Shown in pieces: positions 14,582 through 28,335 of a DNA stretch of 64,000 nucleotides; the first letter of the stretch is position 1; every line of letters begins with the position of its first letter. The stretch is taken from positions 4,812,716-4,876,715 of the forward strand of contig NC_052105.1 of the NCBI RefSeq assembly GCF_012273895.1, in the 5' to 3' direction. This DNA is from Zerene cesonia (lineage: Eukaryota > Arthropoda > Insecta > Lepidoptera > Pieridae). The notes beneath the pieces are model-generated. The model was not told where the DNA came from and searched no databases. It saw only the letters and a list, made by a program, of their open reading frames with translations. The position numbers were made by a program, and so were the translations under genes.

Positions 14582-14683
14582 TATTTGTTCCCACTGCAGC
14601 TACAGGCACAAATGGCAGACGCCACATGTCCACTTTTGCAGTACTTGGACGGTCTGGTTACCTCACGATATTTTCCTTAACCG
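14582..14683 (-). repeat. Degenerate SINE fragment
   Basis: The text 'tgttcccactgcagctacag', then 'cgccacatgtcc' and 'cctcacgatattttcctt', aligns with the 3' half of the better-preserved SINE on the minus strand at 29.9-30.2 kb. It is an old, diverged copy. Confidence 0.55.
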
Positions 14684-15031
14684 ATTGTAGCTGTAATAAA
14701 AAATAACTCTTTAATTCTCGCCATCTCATCTCGAACCTAGGAAGTTATGATTGAAGTCGAAAGCCACCCACCACTATTCTGTAGGTCTAAACAAATGGCA
14801 AATACATCGTAAGCTATGTAGTTTATGCATTTGAACATGCATTATTTATAAAATATAATTATATGAATAATGAAAATTTACAAAAAATGTGAAATATAGA
14901 TAAAAAATAGCTGTAGTAATAATTTAAATGTAAAAGCTAGCTTTTGCTGGCGGCCTCGCATGCGTTATATTCGGAGTAAATATATGTTATCCTACTATAA
15001 TATTAATCTCAATATTTTAATATCCTACTAA

Positions 15032-15246
15032 TCCTAATAATATTATAAATGTAAAAGTTTGTAAGGATGTGTGTGTGTTTGCTTCTCTAAAAAAAACAAA
15101 AAGTGTTTGCAAAAACTACTGAACCGATTGCAATTAAATTTGGTACGTAGATAGCTGGACAACTGGAATAACATATAGGCAACTTTTTATCCAAATATTC
15201 TTACAGGATACGGACTTATGCGAGTGAAACTGCGGGGCGCAGCTAG
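15032..15246 (+). mobile_element. Short non-autonomous Helitron-like element
   Basis: It begins TCCTAATAATATTATAAATG and ends GGGGCGCAGCTAG followed by T. It shares the internal block 'actgaaccgattgcaat' and 'ggacaactggaataacatat' with three other copies in this window. The TC start, CTAG end and GC-rich hairpin just before the 3' end are Helitron hallmarks. It carries no Rep/helicase gene, so it would depend on an autonomous partner. Confidence 0.85.
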
Positions 15247-15782
15247 TTTAATTAAGCGTTAGCGTTAAGGTTCATCCCTTCTAACAAGTTGCATAGCACA
15301 TGCATGTGGTAGGTGGGTCGATCAAAACAGTATAAAAAAATATGCACACAACAAACACTCTCAGGAGGAATACTTTATATTAAGGGATACTAGATGTAAC
15401 GAGATGTAACAAAATAATGTAAAAAAGTATGGAAATAACTAAGTACGTCGTCCTTACTAGATTTATAACGCACCGAATCTCGCGATACACAAACGCGGCG
15501 TTATGATTATTAGATAATACAAAACAATTAAAAAGCAACCGAAACATCCCGTCAAGTGCTTTGTATATAAAGTAAATTATGAGAATTACGTGATTACATG
15601 AGAGGCGACAGACGACGTCTTTTTTCAACATTACTACGACGACTCGACAACGACTCCCGCGCTCCCTCCGACCGCATGAATACATCGCGTCACTCGCTAC
15701 CCTCAGATGTTAATAATTTTGCTTTGTCTATTCCGAACGGAGGTTTTGTGAAACTGAACTTGTTCTGGTTGGTTTCCCGCAG

Positions 15783-15909
15783 CAAGAGTGTGGCGGTCGC
15801 TGGGTGGAATTGGAGGCACAGTTGATGATGCGCGGCGGGGCCGTGGTCGGCACCACCGGACCCACGGGCCATGCTCTGCTCCTCGACTGCAGATTTGAAC
15901 CGCCTTTTG
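15783..15909 (+). CDS. unc-13: unc-13 exon d (end of C2A domain)
   Basis: Acceptor TTTCCCGCAG, donor GTAAGT, 127 nt, starting in phase 0 and ending one base into a codon. It reads QECGGRWVELEAQLMMRGG, AVVGTTGPTGHALLLD and CRFEPPF. W-x-x-L-[DE]-[AS]-x-L-x-[MV] and V-G-T-x-x-P-T-G-H-x-L-L-[LI]-D-x-R-[FY]-E are the closing strands of the C2A domain. With this exon the domain is complete at about residue 125 of the visible product. Confidence 0.95.
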
Positions 15910-18900
15910 GTAAGTGCCTAAAGATTAACAGATATCCGACTTCATTATGTTTCATACGTATATTTCATACTGACACATGGCATACGTATCTCATATGCTT
16001 CATCATTTATATCTTAACAATGCGTATTACAATGTCAATCGTATTGGTTTAACCTTTCCATGATTTCAATACAGATGAATGCACTTCTCGAAAAATAGAA
16101 TTGTTTAAATTCTTGACTACCAATTCCTAACGCGTAGGATTGCTAGACGTAAGCTTGGTAAAGTAAAATGCATAGGGTATTTTATGAGTATTATTTTGTA
16201 ATCCGCGTATTAATAACTATAAGTTCCGTTGAGCATGGTACATCCATCCCAACAGTAGGACATCCTATATATCAATCCCATACATAGAATATTCTATTCT
16301 ACTACAATTTGTGTCAATTGTCAGAGTGCTGCTGCTGGTCGTAAAATGATTTAGCGTATAATATGGTATTGTAAAACTAAATCATAAGTTTATCACGATT
16401 CCTTACCTTTTATAAACGAAATAATCTAAAGTATGGATGAGAGTTAAATATGATATATAGAATATATAGCCTAGTTTGAAAACTAATTATAAGTATAACT
16501 AATATAACTAAATTTAAACTCGTATTTAATCAAGTTCTCGTGTTTGATATGGCCTCTGGTCTAAGAAGGCGTTTCTCAGAAGATCAGCATTTATCAGAAC
16601 GATTTTGCAATTATTTCTCGTAAGGCGAGTAGGAGTTGATTGTTCAGATATAAACGAATATTGCACGAGGTCTTCGTAAGCCCTCGCCCACTTAAACAAC
16701 GTTTTATATACGAAGATAACAACTAATTTTGTACCTCATATTGCTAAGGACCGTGGGCGTTTTGCAAATTGATTCGGTATAAAATGCTTATTTTCAAGTG
16801 AAGGGATGATATTTCAATACCCGTGGGTTTCATGTAACAATTAGATAGATTGACCCGCCCGCGCTTTATTCGAAAAACCAGAATAGAAAGATCTCTATTG
16901 GCAAGGCAGCGTGTACGTATCAGAGATCAAGTGATGTTGGGAATCTACTCGAAATATAGTTTTACTATAGTTTAGCAACTCCTTTGAAACTTTGAGAATA
17001 ACATGTACTTAAGAATATTAATACGAAACATTTTTAATACGCATTTGAGTACAGTAAACAGTAAATTATGAAATGTTATATATTGTTATTTATTAGATAC
17101 ATAAATTATAGGACGTGATGTAGAAATTCTATATGTTGGTATTTAGATAAAATTAGTGAATTTCTTTTGAAGCCATTCTCAACAAAGTCGTTCGCCACTT
17201 CGGGCTTCAATAATTGACTTTTAAAATATCATTCAAAGTAATCCCCAATCGTAAAGTTTCGTTCATATAAAAACACTGTTTTTTAAATATAGCCCTAAGG
17301 TATGGAAAGACAGTAGTCCGTCAATTAAAAAATCCCTTAAAACTTAAAGTCAAAGCGAGTTCAACAGGCTACTCATAGAATTAAAGAGCCATTGCCTTAA
17401 CACGGAAATTCATTTTCCCAACGCTGATATCTCTTTGATTACGTCGTTTTCATTTTGAAGAGCTTGATTCACCTTTGACTGCATCTTTACTACGCTGTCC
17501 TACTTTCGAGATTGTGCCCATTTAACTCAAATTAGTAAGGTAAAAAGAATATTATATATAATATTTAACAATAATTTCTAAAGCGGCCATTTTTAATAAT
17601 AAAGTTTCAACATGAAGTCTATTGGTAGTGTGGCTGATTTATTTTGAGTAACTTAATTAAAACTAAAGCTTACTGAATAGCCTCCTTTACGTTTTTAGAA
17701 TTTCAATGTAATTATATTATCAAAAGATAGTTGTTTTAGTTAATAATATATTAAATGGGAAAAATCTACTCAACTGTCTAGAATATTCAAATATTATTGA
17801 AAATAGGAAAAAATATAAAATTATTGATAAAGTTAATTAAATCCCGAATAAACAACTATATATGAAGGGTAATACATTATATTTCAATTTGTAAAGAAAT
17901 ACAGTTTTATGTCTGTATTAACATAGATTATATTGACTTTAACTGTTATGTACTTATGACATGAAATTTGCAATGTTTGAATGAGCAAAAAATAACCAAA
18001 AGATCTTTCGAACGATTTAGAAGTACTTAATAATTAAATGGTGATACTTGATACGCGCCGCGTTTTGCTATTAAATATTAATTATCATCGGTCTCTCTTA
18101 ATTGTATCTAAGCAGACAGCGATAATTATTTATTATATAATAAAGAACCAATAATCAGATAGACGATAAAATGATTTTATTATATATTTATGATTAGTTG
18201 ATACATGCAATTTCGTTTGCATTCATTGTAGCTTGATGTTATGAGGTTATAAAGGCTATAATTTAGTCTTTTTCAACCATAATTGAAATGAAGATTGCTT
18301 TGTTCTCCTTCTGTTTTAGATACAAATATTATTATTTGTTTCTGTTCGTGTTATTTATGCACGAAGGACACGCTTCACAACCTCGCGGATATGTTTGTTA
18401 TATCGATATCTAATTTTATACATAAAAAATATGATTGCTCCTAGTTGGCAGCCGATTCAAGTATGTCAGGGTGGCGCCGTCTGGCCAATAAATGACCTTG
18501 CCAAATTTATGATGCGGTCACCCACTTGCTACTTCATGTTTGGTGCTATGAAACAATTGCTCTCGTGTGCAGTCATTAGCAGTCAATGATTTAGAGATAA
18601 CATTGGTATAGTATTTTGTATAGGACAGTATTTTTAAGATAAGTAAAGTAAGATAGTTTCATTCTTTCTTTGACTACGGAAAGGCTTTACGGTATAAGAC
18701 ATCAATTTAACCTGAATTACAGTGTAATGTCACTTGTATGCGTAACATACATCAGTTTATTACACGTTGTATTTTATATTTTTATCTTTCAATTTTATTC
18801 ATTTGTTTTAATTAAAATTTGTTATTAAAACAATGCTGAACAACTTTGGGCTATTAGAGGAATTAATACACAAGTCCAGAAAAATAATAATTCATAGACG

Positions 18901-19689
18901 AAAACAATACAAATGTTTTGGCATTCTATAAACGATGTCGCTGGGTCCCGCCATTATTTATTGCTCTCTTAAAAAATAAATGTCGCTGAATTCCGCGATT
19001 GCAAAAGAATGACTGGATGGAATCGTATTATTTTTCCTTCAAGTATTTTTCTGTTATTCACATCAAGCTGGTAATGTTGGCGCCGTCGCGTCGGGGTTGC
19101 CAGACTAAAATAAGTGAACGGATTCATACGTCACGGATACAAAATAAGAGTGGCAAGCTTGTGAGCTCACTGGCTGGAGAGACTTGTCGGCGTCGTCTAT
19201 GGTTTTATAATCGAATTTACCACCTTCACTGAGTATCCACAGTGACAAAACGATCAACGAAGAATTCTTTGTGCCAAAAACAATTAAGCGTACCTAACAA
19301 TATAAAGAAGTTTTTAATCAATTGTAAAAACACAAGTAAAAATCACATTAAAACCCTAATCCCAATTAGTGGCGCTACGCAACACTTTTGAAATAAAATT
19401 AATTCAATAAATAATTCCATTATTCCCATCGTAAATTATAATTCATACATTGAAATGTTTTTGTATTTTATTACAATATCTATAATATACTGATTATTAT
19501 AGTACAAGTCTCAAATCATCAGAGAGAAACTTTTTAGAAAGAGAAATGTAGAATCGATAATCGATAAGTATACGAGTTCGAGAATCAAGAATAAAATTTT
19601 AAGGACGCGCCACTTTACGGAACGTCTACAACATATTATAAGCGGGATGGAACATATGACACAAATAAGTTGTTATAGACGTATTTATT

Positions 19690-19830
19690 AACATAGATTT
19701 AAAATCTTTTTAACGGGTTTTTAACGATTTATTAATTATATTATTAACCCGACGTTTCGAACACTTTACAGCGAGCGTAGTCACGGGGAATCTTCTAAAT
19801 GCATAATACTCGCGTAAAATAAAACACATG
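19690..19830 (+). repeat. Dispersed repeat sharing a motif with the 37.4-kb foldback
   Basis: The stretch contains 'cccgacgtttcgaacacttt', 'acagcgagcgtagtcacggg' and 'ataatactcgcgtaaaat'. The same three blocks occur at 37.46-37.59 kb, the first two there in inverse orientation. The class is uncertain. Confidence 0.6.
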
Positions 19831-21524
19831 AAAATACTATTTGTAACAGTATTAAAACGTAATGATAGCGAATTTTTATATAATAGATAATAGATAATTT
19901 ATAGCTTATCTTCTTACTGTATTTCTATTGCGTGGAATTGTATCATTATAGAATGAATTGTTTGTTTATTTATTACTCAGTTATAGTATGAACTGTGGGG
20001 TTGTTGGTTCTGCACTACAAATTATCTATTTAATCCCTTTCGCTCTTCTTGTTTCATGTTACTTTGTATTTATTTGGTATCTATTTTAATAATATAGTTG
20101 TGTAAGTATATTTCGGTTTTAAATGTTGCGTAAAACGTAATAAGCATTTTCTTTGAAATCTACTTAATTTATGTACAACTTATCTATACAAAGAGGTTAA
20201 ATATAGAAAGAAAAGACATAATTATTAGCATCACAATCATAACAGTTCTAGTGTTGATCTTACCCATATGTGCTTCCTGACATAAATTTTCATATAGCGT
20301 TATTATTAAAAGCTTTAGAGAATTCCAAATATGTATATATCACATGTTAAATACAATACGTAAATTTATTTCACGGTCCGTGTTTTGTTTAAAAAGTGAA
20401 GATAGGAAAGATATTCTAGAAGCCATTGTGTGAGAAAAGGCTGATTTGTTCCTTGTATTGTCATTATAATTGTAATAGTATATTGGTATACATCGAATTT
20501 ACGTGGCTTCAACTGCCAGATTGGCAATTTACATGTTGTAGTATTAAATAAACTAAACATTTGAGTTATAAATATTGATACACTTATCTAATACTATTAC
20601 ATATAAAAACAAATATATTTTTGCCGTCAGATGACGTCAGATTATGTCGGATTGTAACCCTTTCTAGCCGAACGAATATACGTACGTTCAGGATTTAATA
20701 AAATGATTTCTAATGTATTCAAATTGCAGATTCAGCAGTCATAATAAATTTATCTAGACAAAATTTTTATACTGTTCATTTATATTTCACGTTTATACAA
20801 ATAGCGACACAGCAAGCGGATGGCAACAGATTCATAAGTTATTCTGTGCGAGTACTGTAAACTAGCACGCCTTCAGTCTTAGTCGTAAAGAGTAATTACG
20901 TCTGCAACGATGTTTACCTAACTAGGTGTCAGCCTGTACACTACAACGACTTTGATTTTAACGATTCATGTTTTCCATCTTTTGGAATGAGAAACAATTC
21001 TTTAAGTAGCATAGTACTTCGAAATTCTTGTTCATTTAACATCATCCTTTCATCTATGAAATTGATAAATTTGATACTCACTGTTTTAAGTAGTTGTTAA
21101 AAATCGCAATACACTGAATATATAACAGTTTATGGAAATCCGATAATATTTACCATAGCTTAATTATTGAATAAAAACCAATTTTCATAGCAAACATTTC
21201 AAAACTTTACAGTATGACTCTTGTTTGATACTTTCTGTCTACTCGTTTATAATAAGTATTAATTGACAGCCTGAGCCAGTTTCTTGTCAATCCTTGAAAG
21301 ATGTTTATCTTGTTCATTGAAGCGCAGTATATGGACCATCCTTTGATGTTAACCTTCGGGTTAACGGCGAGAGTGTGATGTTTTATATTATTTCCCGCAA
21401 TATTCTTAGACTCAATGTGTGTCCAAGTTAAGAATTTTTTACGTGAATGTAGTTATGTAGTTATTATTATCCAGTTTGTGTAATGTAACAAACTAAATCG
21501 TAATGTCGAATAAAAGGATATGTG

Positions 21525-21690
21525 TTTATTTATTTATTACTCTTCAACAAAAATTGTACAGGAAACTTAAAAAAAAAATATTAAAAACAAGATAAAAAAG
21601 AAAAAGAGTACAATTTATTGGGCGGCCTTATCACTCAGAAGTGATCTTTTCCAGACAACCCGGGCAAAAGGTAACAAGCATTAATACATT
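21525..21690 (-). repeat. 3' end of a LINE (non-LTR) relic
   Basis: It reads 'tttatttatttatta' at the left, then an A-rich stretch, then 'gggcggccttatcactcaga' and 'agtgatcttttccagacaac'. The same arrangement recurs at 61.77-61.93 kb. The simple-repeat tail lies at the left, which places the element on the minus strand. Only untranslated sequence is left. Confidence 0.65.
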
Positions 21691-24600
21691 ATTGGCGGGT
21701 CGAGAAACAAAATAGCTATACTAAATCGGAGAAGGAAAACCTTTTATTTACTACCAATAACAGTGATAATAAAAGAGAAGTCTATTAATCCTTGTGGTAT
21801 ATAAACAGATGCACATAATTAGTTTTCTTTACAGGCACTAATATACATGCACTAATAAAAATAAGAAAATAATAGAAATTCAGCTTTAGACAATCAGATA
21901 TATTCTTTATTTATTTCTACCAGAATTCGAAGCTCCGACTAGTCCCTTATAAACATCACAGATCTATGCATCAAGGGGATGCGTGCTATCAAATAAATAC
22001 TTTTAAAAGACGTTAAAGCATTTGTGTATACATCCAAGGTAACTGTGATATTTTTGCATCGAGAAAAACTAACATAGCAATCGCAATAACACACTTCTAT
22101 AAACTGATGTCGGATCAAACGATCAATAATGCAAATAGCGATACACGTGTCAAAAATGAGAACGATTTAATTCAATGAAATCACACGATCTGGGTGCCAT
22201 TAACGTAATGCATTATAGTCATATTTTAAGTGGATGCCGATTGCGTTTATATCGTACAAATGGAGTGTTAATAAATTAACCCTGCTTCGGTATTTCTAGA
22301 TAATGTACCCTCGCCCTAATTCAGCAGAGTGTCGCTTGGGGCAGTGCGAATGGGATGTAACAGATCGCCAAAATAATAAGCTGTCGAGTTACTGCTACTC
22401 ATGTTGATTTATAATTGTCTCGTAAACATTGTGATTTCGATCTCGATATTATATTTTGATCTAAGCTATTTATCTGTACGTGCTAGTGATCTGTAGTACA
22501 GGTCTTTTTACGACCTTTTTCAGACACTAGAACTAGACCTTTAGAACGTTAATACTACTCAGTAGTTTAATGATTTGTTAAGGGAAATTAAGAATTTATG
22601 ATAATATTATTATTGTTATTTTAAAAAATTTATTTCATTAGAACCTACATCTTTTAACTGTTTTGTATTTTATCAGGGATCATGCGGATGAAGCCGAGAT
22701 AAGCTACTATTTAAATAATAAAAGGATTAATTAATTGATATTATTCATATCTATCGAGGTATAATACTTATTCAAGAAAAAATTAGGCACTACCCAAACT
22801 GTTTATTTTCGTAGCAGTCTATCATAGTCTACGTCGTAGGCCGCCTGTGGTTTACGGCGTAGCTACTTATAAATTTTTATTGTTGTAATCAAAATTATTT
22901 CATAGTAATATTCAGTAGTTGTTTAACAGAATACAGTTATTCGAAAGTATGCTATTTGTTTGTTGTGTGAGCGTTTACAAAATTATGGTCATAATAGGTT
23001 ATATAAAATTAAAATTATACCTAAAGTTAAAGTAAAACAGTTTCCAAATCATGCTTTTTTCTTAGCCTGTTTATATATATATTTCAGTGCTCGTAAAAAA
23101 GCGCAGTCAGAAAAATATTCTCGGTAATCATAATTTTTTCTTATTTATTTTTGGAGTACATATTGTGGGTATTTGCAGTTTGATAAAGGAGTAGTGGAGA
23201 CGTCAAATAAATTATTATGGCGGTTATCACAACTTGAATGCAACTCTAAAACAAAGTTGTAGCAACTAGAATAAAATTTTAACCAAATCTTGTCGAACTT
23301 TTAACTCTATTACATTGAGATTTAGTCGTGGAAAGACAGTGTTTGGTGAATTTTCATTTTCTAGTTAAAGTTCTTTGTACGTTATCGATCGCAAGAAACA
23401 TTTAAGTGAACGGTACTTTATTCCTCACTGTAGTAATTTATATAGAGTGCAAATTGTGTCGTACATTTGCGCTTGTTCAAAGTTGCATTTTCGAGCTGGT
23501 CCGCCGTTGTGCGAACACAATAACTGGAGCCCGCTTCAGGCGCTTTTAAGTGTGGGTTACGCAATACTCGGAAATTATTAATGTGCCCAGTTTTCTTGAA
23601 AATATTGCAACGTATTTTGCTTTCATATTTTAAGGCAGCGGTGCCTACGGCTAAATCATTTTGATGAATCTCAAATTATGTTTTATAAATTATAATCTCT
23701 GCATTATATTACATTACATTTGTATAATACAATTTTTTTCAATTTATTAATACAATTTCTTCTCAGATATTCTCGGAATTATATTATACGTATTGCTCTT
23801 TACTTTATAATAAAATATAGAAGTGGGATTCTGAATAAATGAAGTAAAAATCAATGAGCAATAACGGCATTAAAGTGTTGGTAAAGGTCAATTCGTCCCA
23901 GACCCTCTTTCCCATCCGTCAGATATGTATTAAGTGACACGTAAAAAGCAGAGATAGCGTACATAACCTTATTTATCTTTAAAAATATCAAGGTATCAAG
24001 GAGAGGAATTAAACAGATAATCATTAGTTGAATTAAAATAAAGTTGACGTGTTGAAAATAATGGTTTGATGATGGATTTTTGCTATCTTTAAAATGAAAT
24101 TTGAAATCGGAAAGCATGTTTTTCGTCTGTCATATTTAATAAAAAATGTTTCGCATGTCATAATTAATAAAAAAAAAAAATTGTTTCACACATATAAAAA
24201 TTAAAGTGTTTTCATGAAGCAAACAAAAAGCACTCATTAGACATCATTTTTATAACAAAAGTTTTTCCGTTTATCCTTCCGACAATAGAACAAGGAAAAT
24301 TGCAGCTTTTCACTACGAGCTGTGTTTAATTGGATGGGTTTTACTATGAAATGAGGGTATCTTGTGAGCTGTCATGTTATCCCACATTCTAATTAAACTC
24401 TTCTAAATACACTATAGCGACAGAGTTCCCAGTTTTCCAGTAGCGTATACAACGGATTTAATAATACAATCCGCAAAACTGAAGTAGAATTGTCGACATT
24501 ATATAAAGTTCACCGAAGTGGAACGGTCATGTTAGTAATAGGTGATTTATACCACGATTACAATACGCTTTCACCAAGTACCGGCTAACTTTACTAGAAC

Positions 24601-24705
24601 AACTTAAACCTCGTATATTAAGGGACCTATTATTTTAATATTTCAGCACTCAAATATTATTACTCCAACATACTGTGAATATTATCCTACGTATATTAAA
24701 AACTA

Positions 24706-24745
24706 GCTTTCTGTCCGGATTCGATCGAGTGGTCTAAATAATTTT
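24706..24745 (-). repeat. Possible Helitron-like 3' end
   Basis: 'aactagctttctgtccgg' and 'tggtctaaataa' resemble the better copy at 33.39 kb, which looks like a minus-strand terminus ending in CTAG followed by T. It is short and diverged. Confidence 0.35.
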
Positions 24746-27280
24746 GTTTTGAACGAATTTTTGAAGAGGCCGTATTTCAACTTTAGAAGCGTAGTTCTTA
24801 ATTATTAATTTCAACCTTAAACCTATTTTATAGCCCCTATTATATTTATAAAGATCACTTCATATTTGCCAATTTATTTTATCATCTTTCCTTTTTTTTG
24901 TTCGATTAGGTAACCTATAAATCGAGCATAATATATCAGCATATAATATTTTCTCAAAATCTGTTCAGTTTTTTTTACGTGATTGACGAACATACAGTAA
25001 TAGAGTAACTAAAATACTAACAGATAAAAACAAAAAACAGGCTATTGTTTTGGGGTCTATAAAACACATAGCTAATAATTAAGAATTGTTCAACGCCTGA
25101 TTCAATTTATACCAAGTACTTCTGGTGTATTCAATGAGCGTGATCAATCAGCCGAAAGGATATTTAAACGGATTAGCTTCACTTGAAATCAATTTCAATC
25201 GCTTTGATTAAGTAAACATTACATAAACACACCCCTAATTTGTGTATTCCATTTTAGATTTTATATGGTGAACGTAAGGTGTATTTCCGTTTGTATGGTA
25301 TTATCCTTGATATTTTGTAAAGAGCTGAATGTGATAGCCGCTCACGGAATGTTTTGAATTAAATGCGTATTTAAAATACTGGTGTTCAACATTATATCGT
25401 TAAAACACATGAAATTCGTGTTCACTGAGATAAAAACGTTTATTGAAGTCGATCCAGTGTGTCCTGAGATAGAAACATACAAACAATCTTCTGCTTTATA
25501 TTGACTCATACCGACTGGCTAAAAAACTTTACCCTAATAAACTAAAACCATTTCTGGTTTCGCGTGTATGAGATATGAATTTATTATAGGTAAGCATTTC
25601 AAAGTGCTATTAGATATCGGAAAAGTTTTTTAAATCATTATTGTGAAGCTTTATTTCAATTATAATATACTTTCAAATCTCGATATTGGTAAGCATGCAG
25701 CATCAGAAAAAGGGAACAGATCCAGACAGATACAGAAAAAAAACTGTCTAACAGGGTGAATGAGATTTTTTAAACTTCTCTAGTACTAAACACCAGAACT
25801 TAAAATGCATATAGAACACAGAGGCTCGAGGATTTCTGCAGATTTTGTGATAAATACCTTATTTCGTATTCTTTACATCCATTTTAACTTGCTCAATATA
25901 TTGAAAGCTAGGTTTTTATGTTTGCGTTATCGACGAATTACTTACATTAGGACGTGATCATGATGATGATTTAAATATCCTGCACAAACAACACATTAGT
26001 TATTGTTACATTACAGACATTAATAACTACGTAGAAACTCGTAAAGGACCTTTAATGTCCCTCGTTTCGTTACGAATAAAATGGCTTTTCTTTTATTAAG
26101 GCGTAAAAATGATTTTACAACTTTTATATGAGTTTAATATAATAGGATAGACACACGTTTTGGATTGGCGATTTTTTTTTATGTAATATTGAAAAAATAT
26201 TAGTAAGGACTCTCTTGGGACTCTATACTAGGACTGATGAGACATGTAAATTGTGGTTTTATCACAGATTTAGAATAAAATTTTGGCCACCCATGTCACC
26301 ACGTACAATGACCAAAAATAATCGTGTATCATTTTAAAGCTTTTTTTATCAAGTAATTAAAATTTTTGTATATCACAACGAATTTAGGTCATGTGTCTTA
26401 GGAAATGAGTAGGTTTAAATATTCCTTGAGCGAATTAAACATTTCTATATCATTAATTGTCTCTGGACTGTTTTGATATCTTTGAAACAATGTAAAAACA
26501 ATAGAAAAATTACAAACTGCATCAAAATGACATGTAACATAAGTTGGGGCTAGTTAAAATGTAATCACTTAAAAGTTAAGAAAAAGCATAAATAAATACG
26601 ACGTAGATGCGTTTTAATATTTTCATGGAAAATGCCTATGAAAATATTAATATGTATTTGATTAGAATAAATAATGTTAACAGTATTAGTAAAGTAATAT
26701 GAACGAATTACGACACAATAATAAACAGTAAATAGTAATGAAAAAAATTTGGCCAGATAAATTCTTAAAGGGGTGCGAGCGAGGTTAGATAAAAAAGCGA
26801 AGTAATTGCTAGTTTCCTATAATTAGGGATGTTTCTTTTGCTTATTTAGACGGCTTTTAATTAAAAATCAAGAAAGCTCATTAAGGAAGCTGACAAGAAA
26901 ACGGAATACCAATAAAACTTAGAATAATGCAGAAGTTGAGATTAAAATAGTTTGAGTTAGTGGATTCTCAATACCAACTCCATAGTTAGAAATTAAAAAA
27001 AAAAAGAAATTAAATTACCCACCACGAGTTAGCTCTATTTTTAAATTTAAAAAGTTTTCAGGTTTAAGTCAATATAGCTTCAGAACTTCCTGGATTAATT
27101 AGTTTCTGTGAATTTAGAAGATCTTTTTAGTATTACGATAAACACTAGAGCATATATATTATTGGATTCCTTTCATTAGATTCCATGTTATTTCATGTAA
27201 TAATTATTTTGAATTCTACATAACTTGTAAAATATGAAGAGAAGATATGTTTCATTGAGTATTTGTAAAATATCCTCCTA

Positions 27281-27480
27281 TCCTACTAATATTATAAATA
27301 AGAAAGTTTGTAAGGATGTGTGTGTGTTTGTTGCTCTTTCACGAAAAAACTACTGAACCGATTGCAATGAAATTTGGTACCAAGACAGCTGGACAACTGG
27401 AATAACATATAAGCAACTTTTTATTCCGATATTCCTACGGGATATGTACTTACGCGGGTGAAACCGCGGGGCGCAGCTAG
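27281..27480 (+). mobile_element. Short non-autonomous Helitron-like element (intact ends)
   Basis: This 200-bp copy starts TCCTACTAATATTATAAATA and ends CGCAGCTAG. It lies exactly between an A and a T, as expected for Helitron insertion. Just before the end, ACGCGG-GTGAAA-CCGCGG forms the short hairpin typical of Helitron 3' ends. It has no coding capacity. Confidence 0.9.
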
Positions 27481-27814
27481 TTGTCTATAAGTTATTGGTA
27501 TCTAATAGAGCAAATTACTACCAAATTTACTGTATTTATAAGCTGACACTAATACATATAGAACTAGTTAAAGGCGTTTAACCCCAATCTTCGACCTGTA
27601 ATAGTCTCTCCCGTGACCCAATTTCTTGAATTTAATTTATTTTCGCCTCAGTATAACGTTAAAAAGCAATTGGGCGATGCAATGACGAGAATTAATCTTA
27701 ATTATGGGTCAGCTATATAATAATAAGCTTTTTGTTTTTCGACACTTACTATTATTTATACGAAATATTGAGTTTAAATTTATGGTTTAGTTTCTTTAAC
27801 ATTTTTAGGAATAC

Positions 27815-28030
27815 TTACTGCGTTCCGCAGTTTCACTCGCGTAAATTAGATTTTCTATTGAATCCCAATGGTACAATGTATGGTAAGATTGCAAAAAAGT
27901 AACAACCTATGTTATTTCTTATTACATCAGCTATCTACGAGTGAAAATCCCGTCTCAATCGCTCCAGCCGTTCCAGAGATTATCCTAAACAAATAGACAG
28001 ACAGACAGACAACATTGGTAAAAAATGTTA
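27815..28030 (-). repeat. Unclassified dispersed repeat with (GACA)n
   Basis: It starts 'ctgcgttccgcagtttcact', contains 'gtctcaatcgctccagccgt' and ends in 'gacagacagacagac'. The combination is familiar from lepidopteran introns. No termini, coding frame or target duplications are clear, so neither class nor orientation is certain. Confidence 0.45.
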
Positions 28031-28278
28031 TTTTGGTGTATGTTCGGTATACGTATATGTATATTCATCTACATGTTGTAAAAACGTTATTTCCAATATG
28101 ACAAACAGACAGTCTTATTTTATTTATACGTATGTGTGCATGTACAGATATATAATTAACGATATGTATACACTTTATTCCTTTTTTATCGTATATTATT
28201 TACGTAAATCTTTATAATGTAGTATTAAATCATTTCAAATGATGTTCCTTTAAGTATAATGAAAAAGCGAAGTAATAT

Positions 28279-28335
28279 ATTATGTATGTATGTATATATG
28301 TATATATATTTATATATGTATATATATGTATGTTC
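28279..28335. repeat. (TATG)n/(TA)n microsatellite
   Basis: A run of TATG and TATA units about 55 bases long, with interruptions. Confidence 0.85.

Noticed and set aside
18395..18589. Frame over a GC-richer patch at 18.4 kb
   Set aside because: The peptide matches nothing I know and its phase and splice sites do not fit the unc-13 exon chain.
26614..26650. Perfect 13-bp inverted repeat around an 11-base loop
   Set aside because: It is made almost only of A and T, which is expected by chance in AT-rich introns of this size.
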